Shown here: positions 1-5,037 of the stretch, in pieces
Layout of the letters: every line of letters begins with the position of its first letter
Numbering within the stretch: position 1 is the first letter of the stretch
From: Firmicutes bacterium UBA4874
GTDB lineage: Bacteria > Bacillota > Clostridia > Caldicoprobacterales > DTU083
Direction: 5' to 3'
Assembly (NCBI GenBank): GCA_002399435.1
Contig: DHDO01000024.1
Span: forward strand, 20,189-28,048
DNA: 7,860 bases
The notes under the pieces: model-generated
Seen by the model: only the letters and a program-made list of their open reading frames with translations
Told to the model about the DNA's origin: nothing
The model's database searches: none
Translations under genes and position numbers: made by a program

Positions 1-233
1 ACATCCGGTTTCACATCCAGGCAGTCTCTCTGCCACCGGTTTACAAGATCAATGGATCGGTTGCCGCTGACAGCCCGATTGATAAACCGGACATTTTTCT
101 CCGGATGCAGCGCGCCGTACAAGGCCGCTGTTATACAGGGATATCCTGTACCCAGATAATGATCATCTTCCCGGCTTCTGCCACAGTCCGAAGTGCTGTC
201 TCCCTGAAACAAAACCAATGCATCCTTTTTCAT
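1..233 (-). CDS. GDSL/SGNH-family esterase or acylhydrolase, N-terminal part (cut by window start)
   Basis: The first 77 codons are in the window; the 3' part lies beyond position 1. The protein opens MKKDALVLFQGDSTSDCGR. GDS at residues 11-13 is block I of the GDSL/SGNH hydrolase fold, with Ser13 the expected nucleophile. An NRAVSGN stretch (residues 52-58) fits the second conserved block, which supplies the oxyanion-hole glycine. The blocks carrying the conserved Asn and the catalytic Asp-His would lie outside the window. There is no signal peptide, so a cytoplasmic esterase or acylhydrolase acting on acyl or acetyl esters (for example of sugars) is likely. The substrate cannot be told. The ATG at 231-233 is preceded by GGGAGG (243-248, minus) at 9 bases, a good ribosome binding site. 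The gene follows the TtcA-like gene on the same strand but has its own promoter. Confidence 0.85.
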   Translation of the reverse strand, partial: MKKDALVLFQGDSTSDCGRSREDDHYLGTGYPCITAALYGALHPEKNVRFINRAVSGNRSIDLVNRWQRDCLDVKPD

Positions 234-278
234 TCGACTCTGCCTCCCAGCTAAATGATTGCTCTGAACTATAATGTA

Positions 279-307
279 ATTATATTTCTCCTGCCGGTAT
301 TTCTCAA
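279..307 (-). promoter_or_regulatory. Sigma-A-type promoter of the GDSL esterase gene
   Basis: On the minus strand, TTGAGA (307-302) and TATAAT (284-279) are separated by exactly 17 bases, a near-consensus housekeeping promoter. The -35 box overlaps the TGA stop codon (306-304) of the upstream TtcA-like gene. The esterase can therefore be transcribed independently of the upstream cluster. Expected transcription start is near 272, leaving a leader of about 40 bases. Confidence 0.7.
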
Positions 308-1200
308 TTCTCCGGCAAGTCTTTCCCTTTCCTGTCCTCAAATCCATCCAGACAGGAAAAATGAACCCCGTCCTTCTTCCATCCCCACAGGGAATCCAGG
401 TTGACATTCTGTGCGGATTTGAAGATCGACTGGTCAATCCCGCTGTTGGATTCCTTCAGCTTTGCGATCAGTTCCTTGACCTCCCGGCGCTTGCTGGAAG
501 TCTTCTTCGCCGCCACCACACAACCGCAGTTCATGGCGGGAATCCCGTTATTGGAAGTGAATCTTTTGATGTCTTCCTCATGGATATAGCACATGGGACG
601 GATCAATTCCATATTTTCGAAATGCCGGGCCCGGAGTTCCGGGCGCATGGTCTTGAATTCGCCGGCATAGAACAGGTTCAAAAGTGTCGTCTCAATGATA
701 TCATCAAAATGATGTGCCAGCGCCAGCTTATTGCAGCCCAGCTCCTGTGCTTTCCCGTAGAGAGCGCCTCTTCGCATCCGTGCGCACATATAACAGGGAT
801 AATCCCGGGCAATGTGATCCACAATCCGGAAGATATCCGTTTTGAACAACTTTACCGGAATGTTAAGATACGCACAGTTCTCCAGCAGCAGCTGCCGGTT
901 GGTCTCATGAAAGCCCGGATCCATGGAAATAAACTCCAGCTCAAAGTGGCAAACCCTGTGCCTCTCCATTTCCTGAAACAGCTTTGCCATCAAAAGGCTG
1001 TCTTTCCCCCCGGAAACCGCAACGGCGATCCGGTCCCCTTCTTCCACCAGTTTATAGTCCCGTACAGCTTTATTGAACTTTGCCCACAGGTATTTCCGAT
1101 ATTTCCTGACAATGCTGCTCTCAATTTCCTTTAGCGGCTTCCTCTCCGAAAGGGAAATACCTGCCTCACAGCCGCTCCCTGCCAGATTCTCCAATCCCAT
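304..1200 (-). CDS. TtcA-like PP-loop ATPase, probable tRNA 2-thiocytidine-type thiolation enzyme
   Basis: A 298-residue cytoplasmic protein of the TtcA/TilS PP-loop superfamily. The ATP-binding PP-loop SGGKDS is at residues 63-68. A CxxC pair (Cys136, Cys139, in YPCYMCARMRRG) is followed by the typical RRGALY segment. An AHHFDDIIET motif (162-171) and a late cysteine pair NCGC (Cys225, Cys227) also fit TtcA, where three cysteines bind an Fe-S cluster used to put sulfur on C32 of tRNA. Length is close to E. coli TtcA. Assignment to exactly that tRNA position is inference, since Gram-positive members of this subfamily are poorly characterised. The ATG at 1200 lies 4 bases after the stop of the DUF3810 gene, with GAGG very close to it, so translational coupling is likely. 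A longer reading to 1275 has no ribosome binding site and would run into the upstream gene. Confidence 0.85.
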   Translation of the reverse strand: MGLENLAGSGCEAGISLSERKPLKEIESSIVRKYRKYLWAKFNKAVRDYKLVEEGDRIAVAVSGGKDSLLMAKLFQEMERHRVCHFELEFISMDPGFHETNRQLLLENCAYLNIPVKLFKTDIFRIVDHIARDYPCYMCARMRRGALYGKAQELGCNKLALAHHFDDIIETTLLNLFYAGEFKTMRPELRARHFENMELIRPMCYIHEEDIKRFTSNNGIPAMNCGCVVAAKKTSSKRREVKELIAKLKESNSGIDQSIFKSAQNVNLDSLWGWKKDGVHFSCLDGFEDRKGKDLPEN

Positions 1201-1204
1201 CACC

Positions 1205-2335
1205 TCAGTTTCCCTTTTCATAGCGATATTGTGCCAGCAGCAGATCCACCATTCTGCCGTAACTGCGCTCCCCATCCTCCTGATGATTGGCTTTCAGATA
1301 CAGGTCATTGGACCGGGAGGAAGCCCTCCGGATAGGACCGTCGTATTTTTCCTGATACTTGCCGTTCTCGGCCAGATCTCTCCGTACCTTTTTGTCCAGC
1401 CCGTTATACAGCTCCCGGTATGCTTTCCCGTCCAGCCCGTAAACCGTATCCAGGGTATAATCCAGGGCAAACAGTGCACCGGCATATTGAAAGTCTGCAT
1501 CCGGATGAAGACTGCAGGTCAGATAGGCAATATAATTGGCCTCATCTTCCCTGGCAAATCCCAGCTGGTGTGCCATTTCATGCATCATGGTGGACAGAAT
1601 CATGGGAGTCGGGATTTTCATATTGACATTGGACTCCACGGTAAACGGGCAGTAGATCCCCCAGATATGCGTATAGGCGATGGCAGGTGAGAACAGCAGC
1701 GGCTTCGGCCTGCTGCGGACCCCCTTCAGCTCCGGCACATAACGGGAAGCCGCTTCATATCCCCTGTAACATCGCCGGAAGCCCCCTTCCGCGCCGCCAA
1801 AGGGTATCATGACTCCGGACGGATTTTCTGAAACATCTTTTCGCAGGGTATTGGCGTCCTTTGCCAGCTTTTGCGACATCTGAACCAGTTCTTCCGTGGA
1901 AGACGGCTGAATTTCCAGGCCGGTAATCTCGGAAAAGCTCAGGCGATTGTAGTTGAATCCCCAAAGTACAAGAAACAGGGAATCAATCAAACTGACTGCA
2001 AGCAGTGCATTGAGGACAAAGTTCCGCAGCCGGATCCATCTGCCCCTGCGGTCCCGGATCATTCCCCGGATCAGAGCTGCCAGCCTCCACAGGACAATCA
2101 GCAGCAGAGCAGCCGCAAGCATCTCTCCCACGGAAAAGGGAATCCACCCCAGCAATTTGCCGATTAGCCAGGATATCCCTTTATATATCCCTCCGGAATA
2201 ATATTTCTCGGTCCATCGACTGTGTTCCCTGGACAGGGCGCTCAACAGCCAGCCAAGAGGGAGCAACAGAATCAGCCAATATTTATTGAAACTCTTTCGC
2301 CTTTCCCCAAACAATGCAGACTTTCGTGAAAACAA
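1205..2335 (-). CDS. DUF3810-type membrane zinc metallopeptidase
   Basis: About 376 residues. Three hydrophobic segments are visible at roughly residues 19-34, 67-89 and 106-126, followed by a long soluble region expected outside the membrane. The soluble part contains HEMAH (252-256), the HExxH zinc-protease motif, then GFAREDEAN. Glu263 or Glu265 is a plausible third ligand, as in gluzincins. This architecture (three helices, then HExxH in an 'MMHEMAHQLGFAREDEANY' context) is what I know as family DUF3810, of unknown substrate. The start is uncertain. The frame has no ATG before Met72, which lies inside the second helix. TTG at 2335 is the first option after an in-frame stop, and TTG at 2311 (codon 9) is an alternative. 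Neither has a clear ribosome binding site. The stop is 4 bases before the TtcA-like start, so the two form an operon. Two promoter-like repeats lie just upstream. Confidence 0.82.
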   Translation of the reverse strand: MFSRKSALFGERRKSFNKYWLILLLPLGWLLSALSREHSRWTEKYYSGGIYKGISWLIGKLLGWIPFSVGEMLAAALLLIVLWRLAALIRGMIRDRRGRWIRLRNFVLNALLAVSLIDSLFLVLWGFNYNRLSFSEITGLEIQPSSTEELVQMSQKLAKDANTLRKDVSENPSGVMIPFGGAEGGFRRCYRGYEAASRYVPELKGVRSRPKPLLFSPAIAYTHIWGIYCPFTVESNVNMKIPTPMILSTMMHEMAHQLGFAREDEANYIAYLTCSLHPDADFQYAGALFALDYTLDTVYGLDGKAYRELYNGLDKKVRRDLAENGKYQEKYDGPIRRASSRSNDLYLKANHQEDGERSYGRMVDLLLAQYRYEKGN

Positions 2336-2346
2336 ACCATCTCATC

Positions 2347-2435
2347 CCAACTGCTTCAAAATATCGGTTTCTATTATATAGCACAAACATTCCAACCGCT
2401 TTAGAGTATCGGTTCCTATTATAGCACAAACTGTC
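2347..2435 (-). repeat. Two imperfect tandem copies of a ~45-base element, each with a TATAAT box
   Basis: Copy 1 (2347-2391) and copy 2 (2392-2435) share most of their bases, including the core ATCGGTTYCTATTAT and AGCACAAAC. Copy 1 has a 2-base insertion in the AT core (TATATAAT against TATAAT on the minus strand). Read toward the DUF3810 gene, both copies give a -10-like TATAAT (2423-2418 and 2378-2373) preceded by TTTGTGC. Copy 2 also has AACCG/CGGTT arms around an 11-base loop on the plus strand (2394-2414). This may be a duplicated promoter or operator. It occupies nearly all of the gap between the DUF3810 start and the terminator of the next gene. Confidence 0.75.
2418..2426 (-). promoter_or_regulatory. 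Extended -10 promoter element upstream of DUF3810-ttcA-like operon
   Basis: Minus-strand TGC-TATAAT (2426-2418) is a perfect extended -10 box. There is no recognisable -35 at 16-18 bases, which extended -10 promoters tolerate. The second repeat copy provides another TATAAT at 2378-2373, but without the TGn immediately before it. Either could start the transcript for the downstream minus-strand operon. The leader would be roughly 40 to 80 bases. Confidence 0.5.
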
Positions 2436-2461
2436 GGATTCGTGTTTATTCCCAATGAAAA

Positions 2462-2499
2462 TGGAAGAAAAGAAAAAGCCCGGGGGGTGCCCGGACTTT
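2462..2499 (-). terminator. Rho-independent terminator of the NlpC/P60 gene
   Basis: On the minus strand AAAGTCCGGG (2499-2490) pairs with CCCGGGCTTT (2484-2475) across a 5-base loop. This gives a 10-pair stem with one G-T wobble, followed by a T-rich tract (TTCTTTTCTT). It starts about 36 bases after the hydrolase stop codon, and it insulates the DUF3810 operon from hydrolase transcription. Confidence 0.9.
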
Positions 2500-2535
2500 A
2501 TTATGTATTATTTATTGTTTTCCCGGCTTTTCCGG

Positions 2536-3990
2536 TTATTCCAGAATCCGCCTTGCTCCTTTAAAGTTCGTCGAAAAATAATGTTCGCTGAGTCTCTTCG
2601 TCATGATTTGTTTATGACTGTTCGATGCATGAATGAGCTGGCCGCCTCCTATGTAAATTGCAACATGACCTACCGGACCGCCTGGTGTTCTGGAGAAAAG
2701 CAAAATATCTCCGGGAGCCAGATCTGCCCTGGAGACCGGTCTGCCGTTGGCAGCCTGTGCCCCAGACACTCTGTTCAGCTGATACCCAAAATGTTTATAT
2801 ACATAAGAAGTAAATCCGGAACAGTCAAAGGCATTGGGCCCATTCCCTCCATGTACATATGGCTTCTTCAACTGCTTCAAAGCAAAGTTTACTACTTCAG
2901 AAGCTCGTGCAGGAACTGTGCCGGATGCCCAATTGGCCGATCCCTGGCTGGCAACAGTAGCGCGGGTTCTTCTGGAAGTGCTTCCCCTTGAAGTATTCCT
3001 CACCACGGGCTCGGGCTTTTTCGTCCCTTTGGCTATAATCTTGCTGACCGGCTGCTCCACAATGTTCTCTGCCAGGATCTCCCGGCTGACCTCCTTGCCG
3101 TTTTCCCGGACAATGTTTACCTGGATCTCCTTCTTCCCGTTGTGGCCTTCCTGAACGGTCCTGGATTTTCCTACGGGAAGGTTCTTATCCTCTTTCTCTT
3201 GTGTGCCAAACGGGATTTCTTCCTGGTAGGTGGACTTTTCCTTTGTCGCAACGGACAGCAGTTTCTTTTCAGCGGACAGCTCAATCTCCTGTCCCGGCTT
3301 GATATTGGAAACGTCCAGCCCCGGATTCAATGCCAGAATGTCGTTGACGTGGGTCTGATTGGCACCGGCGATTGCCCACAGGGAATCGCCCTGCGCAACC
3401 GTATATTTTTTCTTTTCTTCCTGGTTCTGGCGAAGCATATCGGTCGCTTCCTGTTCCTCCTTCACTTTGGCATAAGGAACCTTCTCCGGTTCGACCTTCA
3501 CATCCTCCACAAACTTTACTTCCTGGACCTCGTTCGCCGCAGTTTCAATGGACTTCACAAAAGGTGCCTGAATTGCGTTTATGATATGATCTGCCTGTTC
3601 TTTGGAGCATACATGGCATACCGTTTTCCCGTTCACCTTAATCGCAAAGGCCTCTGCCTCAATATCCACAGCCTTCTCTATGCTCTCTGCCATCTTGTCT
3701 TCGCTGATATCCTCTGCCTTTCCGGTATCTACTTCCTTGAAATGGACATCCGAGATGATGTCAACGTTGTCCGGATATTTCTCCTTTAAATCCTTCAACA
3801 CATCGTCATAGTAATTCAGTCCTTTGGCTGCATGTCGAATTACTCCGACCGACACGTCATTGACATACATCTCATAGGCCCCTGCGTTCTCCTTTTCCCT
3901 GACCATACGTCCGGCAGGAGCAAAAGATGTCAGCGTCCCTGCTGTGAACATACACATTGTAATAGGAAGCAGTATTTTGGATTTTTTCAT
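2536..3990 (-). CDS. Secreted LysM-G5-NlpC/P60 cell-wall endopeptidase
   Basis: A 484-residue exported peptidoglycan hydrolase. Residues 1-26 form a signal peptide (MKKSK, hydrophobic core, probable cut after SFAPA) without a lipobox. Residues ~37-145 contain two short repeats of the 'VNDVSVGV...' and 'VNGKTVCHVCSKEQAD' kind, often seen in clostridial wall proteins. LysM is at ~195-239 (YTVAQGDSLWAIA), a G5-like domain at ~241-322, and a basic Ser/Arg/Thr linker at ~325-360. A C-terminal NlpC/P60 domain runs ~363-482 with catalytic Cys390 (DCSGF), His442 (GHVAIYIG) and His454 (IHAS). Enzymes of this class cleave the stem peptide, usually D-Glu to the diamino acid. The ATG at 3990 is preceded by GGAGGGGG and gives the signal peptide a normal N-terminus. 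The frame stays open for 31 more codons to an ATG at 4083, which would put residues before the signal peptide and is disfavoured. It is monocistronic, with its own terminator, and divergent from a TetR gene. Confidence 0.93.
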   Translation of the reverse strand: MKKSKILLPITMCMFTAGTLTSFAPAGRMVREKENAGAYEMYVNDVSVGVIRHAAKGLNYYDDVLKDLKEKYPDNVDIISDVHFKEVDTGKAEDISEDKMAESIEKAVDIEAEAFAIKVNGKTVCHVCSKEQADHIINAIQAPFVKSIETAANEVQEVKFVEDVKVEPEKVPYAKVKEEQEATDMLRQNQEEKKKYTVAQGDSLWAIAGANQTHVNDILALNPGLDVSNIKPGQEIELSAEKKLLSVATKEKSTYQEEIPFGTQEKEDKNLPVGKSRTVQEGHNGKKEIQVNIVRENGKEVSREILAENIVEQPVSKIIAKGTKKPEPVVRNTSRGSTSRRTRATVASQGSANWASGTVPARASEVVNFALKQLKKPYVHGGNGPNAFDCSGFTSYVYKHFGYQLNRVSGAQAANGRPVSRADLAPGDILLFSRTPGGPVGHVAIYIGGGQLIHASNSHKQIMTKRLSEHYFSTNFKGARRILE

Positions 3991-4014
3991 TTGATTGACC
4001 CCCTCCCAACTGGA

Positions 4015-4056
4015 ATAAACCCCTGTAGCATTTCTGGCGTCCAGTTTCTGGTTTAT
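4015..4056 (-). promoter_or_regulatory. Candidate structured RNA in the NlpC/P60 leader
   Basis: Minus-strand ATAAACC (4056-4050) and GGTTTAT (4021-4015) are a perfect 7-pair stem closing about 28 bases. Inside, CCAGAAA occurs twice, separated by CTGGACG. Either CCAG-AAA-CTGG or CTGG-ACG-CCAG can therefore form, but not both. The element ends about 25 bases before the hydrolase ATG, immediately before the ribosome binding site. The mutually exclusive hairpins suggest a regulatory leader, but no known riboswitch consensus is matched convincingly. The alternative reading is that this is coding sequence of an N-terminally longer hydrolase. Confidence 0.4.
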
Positions 4057-4115
4057 CGCACCCGCATCTGATGATGTATTCATGACTTATGTTGCCTTCG
4101 TCACACCTGTGTCCT

Positions 4116-4145
4116 ATGGTACAATACTTCCCATCCGCGTACCAT
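4116..4145. repeat. Inverted repeat ATGGTAC...GTACCAT in the hydrolase leader
   Basis: ATGGTAC (4116-4122) and GTACCAT (4139-4145) are perfect 7-base arms around a 16-base spacer. It sits between the hexamer array and the proximal leader stem-loop. It could be a leader RNA hairpin or a protein-binding dyad; nothing in the sequence decides between them. Confidence 0.45.
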
Positions 4146-4156
4146 TCGTATTGCGT

Positions 4157-4195
4157 GTTACATCCGTATTTCAAATACATTACAATTCTGTTACA
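4157..4195 (-). promoter_or_regulatory. WalR/PhoP-like response-regulator binding array (four hexamers, 11-base period)
   Basis: On the minus strand the hexamers TGTAAC (4195-4190), TGTAAT (4184-4179), TGAAAT (4173-4168) and TGTAAC (4162-4157) start exactly 11 bases apart. The first two form TGTAAC-N5-TGTAAT, an exact match to the WalR (YycF) consensus TGTWAH-N5-TGTWAH known from Bacillus. WalR controls autolysins including NlpC/P60 endopeptidases such as CwlO and LytE. The downstream gene here is just such an enzyme. Four direct hexamers with an 11-base period also resemble PhoP boxes (TTNACA-like on the plus strand). The binding protein is inferred; the repeat geometry is seen directly. Confidence 0.65.
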
Positions 4196-4201
4196 CTAAT
4201 A

Positions 4202-4224
4202 ATTATATTCGACGTGGATATAAT
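4202..4224. promoter_or_regulatory. AT-rich dyad in the divergent intergenic region
   Basis: ATTATAT (4202-4208) and ATATAAT (4218-4224) are perfect inverted arms around a 9-base centre (TCGACGTGG). Each arm contains a TATAAT facing away from the centre: minus strand at 4207-4202 and plus strand at 4219-4224. It may be a TetR-type operator or overlapping -10 boxes; neither TATAAT has a convincing -35. The 405 bases between the two divergent coding regions (3991-4395) hold this dyad, the hexamer array, two leader inverted repeats, the TetR promoter and a possible leader ORF. I see no RNA gene there. Confidence 0.35.
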
Positions 4225-4269
4225 AATTCCTCCTTTGAGCTAAAATATTTTATATTTTTTTAGTACAGT

Positions 4270-4298
4270 TTGTTTCTGCCACAAATACCTGCTATACT
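4270..4298 (+). promoter_or_regulatory. Promoter of the TetR-family gene
   Basis: TTGTTT (4270-4275) and TATACT (4293-4298) are 17 bases apart, and TGC directly before the second makes it an extended -10. Transcription would start near 4305. That gives a leader of about 90 bases before the TetR ATG at 4396, enough to include the candidate leader ORF. Confidence 0.65.
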
Positions 4299-4342
4299 TA
4301 GGAAGGAATCCTGATTTGAACCGGAAAGAAAGGAAATACTAA

Positions 4343-4414
4343 ATGACCGAAGATTGCCGCAGGCAGAAAAGGGAAAGGCAGGAGGGTTTGCTGCAATGCC
4401 GGATGCAAATATAA
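4343..4414 (+). CDS. Possible 23-codon leader ORF overlapping the TetR start
   Basis: ATG at 4343 follows AGGAA (4331-4335) at 7 bases. It opens a 23-residue frame, very rich in Arg and Gln (MTEDCRRQKRERQEG...), that stops at 4412-4414, inside the TetR gene's first codons in another frame. The ribosome binding site and position suggest translational coupling to the regulator. It may equally be chance, because the sequence is purine-rich and contains many AGG-like runs. No homologue is recognised. Confidence 0.25.
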   Translation: MTEDCRRQKRERQEGLLQCRMQI

Positions 4415-4995
4415 CAAAGATTGCCCTTGCCAATTCCCTGAAAAAGTTAATGGCGAAAAAGCCCTTCCATAAACTCAGCGTCCGCGATATTGTAGACGAA
4501 TGTGGTCTGACCAGGCAGTCTTTCTATTACCACTTTAAAGACAAATACGATTTGATGAATTGGATCTATTATACGGAGACCACCCGGTTTATGACCTCTT
4601 ATGATTCCCTTGAGAACTGGACGGATGGCTTGAAGGATCTTTGCTGCTACATGCGTCAAAACAAAACATTTTATACCAACGCGCTCAATACCACCGGGCA
4701 AAATTCCTTCCCTGAGTATTTGAATACTTACATCAGGGATATCGCCATATCTGCGATTGAAAACTCCATGCCTCCGGAGAGGTACGACCGTGATAAATGG
4801 GAATTTTTCGTATCGTTCTTCTCCACTGCCTTTGTCGCTTTTCTCATCCGCTGGGCCAATGAGGGTATGAAAGAAGACCCTGCAGAATTTATAGAGAAGA
4901 TCCGCAGCTTTTTTGATGGAAGCGTCCTTCATGAACTGGCGGACCAAATCCGGAAATCGTCCGGAAACGAACCAACAAAAAAAGAAAAGGACTAA
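4396..4995 (+). CDS. TetR/AcrR-family transcriptional regulator, DhaS-like
   Basis: A 199-residue regulator. The N-terminal helix-turn-helix spans about residues 8-52, with the core LSVRDIVDECGLTRQSFYYHF and the typical KDKYDLMNWIYY continuation. The C-terminal ligand and dimer domain (~60-185) matches the DhaS-like subgroup as I know it: a 'FYTNALNTTGQNSF' segment near residues 92-105, then an aromatic FFVSFFSTAFVAFLIRW helix. Some relatives activate dihydroxyacetone kinase genes, but no dha gene is nearby, so the effector is unknown. ATG at 4396 is preceded by GGAGGG at about 9 bases. A TTG at 4354 in frame would add 14 residues without homologous character. It is divergent from the NlpC/P60 gene across 405 bases and may control itself, that neighbour, or distant genes. 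The C-terminus is Lys-rich (EPTKKEKD). Confidence 0.9.
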   Translation: MPDANITKIALANSLKKLMAKKPFHKLSVRDIVDECGLTRQSFYYHFKDKYDLMNWIYYTETTRFMTSYDSLENWTDGLKDLCCYMRQNKTFYTNALNTTGQNSFPEYLNTYIRDIAISAIENSMPPERYDRDKWEFFVSFFSTAFVAFLIRWANEGMKEDPAEFIEKIRSFFDGSVLHELADQIRKSSGNEPTKKEKD

Positions 4996-5037
4996 AGTCC
5001 TCTAAGTTAAAGTCCTTTAAGTTTAAGCCCTTTAAGT
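4993..5037. repeat. Three 15-base tandem direct repeats between convergent genes
   Basis: Units 4993-5007, 5008-5022 and 5023-5037 follow T(A/T)AAG(T/C)CCT(C/T)TAAGT with one or two differences each. The first unit contains the TetR stop codon (4993-4995) and the third covers the stop of the opposing gene (5032-5034). The middle unit contains the palindrome TTAAAG-TC-CTTTAA. AGGACT-AA-AGTCCT (4988-5001) is another dyad at the left edge. No T-tract follows a stable stem, so this is not a standard terminator, although it sits where one would be expected. Confidence 0.85.

Noticed and set aside
361..1134. Long plus-strand frame (257 codons) opposite the TtcA-like gene
   Set aside because: Antisense shadow of a gene with clear PP-loop and CxxC motifs; no recognisable domain in its own translation.
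4011..4060. Resemblance of the hydrolase leader (AAACCAGAAACTGG, ACGC, GCTACAGG) to the core of c-di-GMP-I (GEMM) riboswitches
   Set aside because: The first stem has an AAA triloop instead of a GNRA tetraloop, the joining segment is too long, and the second helix with its receptor is missing. A cmsearch with the GEMM-I model giving a significant score would reverse this.
3872..4180. Minus-strand ORF of 102 codons upstream of and overlapping the hydrolase start
   Set aside because: It is in a different frame from the hydrolase, overlaps its signal-peptide region, has no ribosome binding site at its start and contains many unrelated Cys/Gly residues. It is a shadow frame.
4229..4236. Perfect minus-strand AAGGAGG in the divergent intergenic region
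   Set aside because: No ATG, GTG or TTG lies at a usable distance downstream; probably chance in purine-rich sequence.
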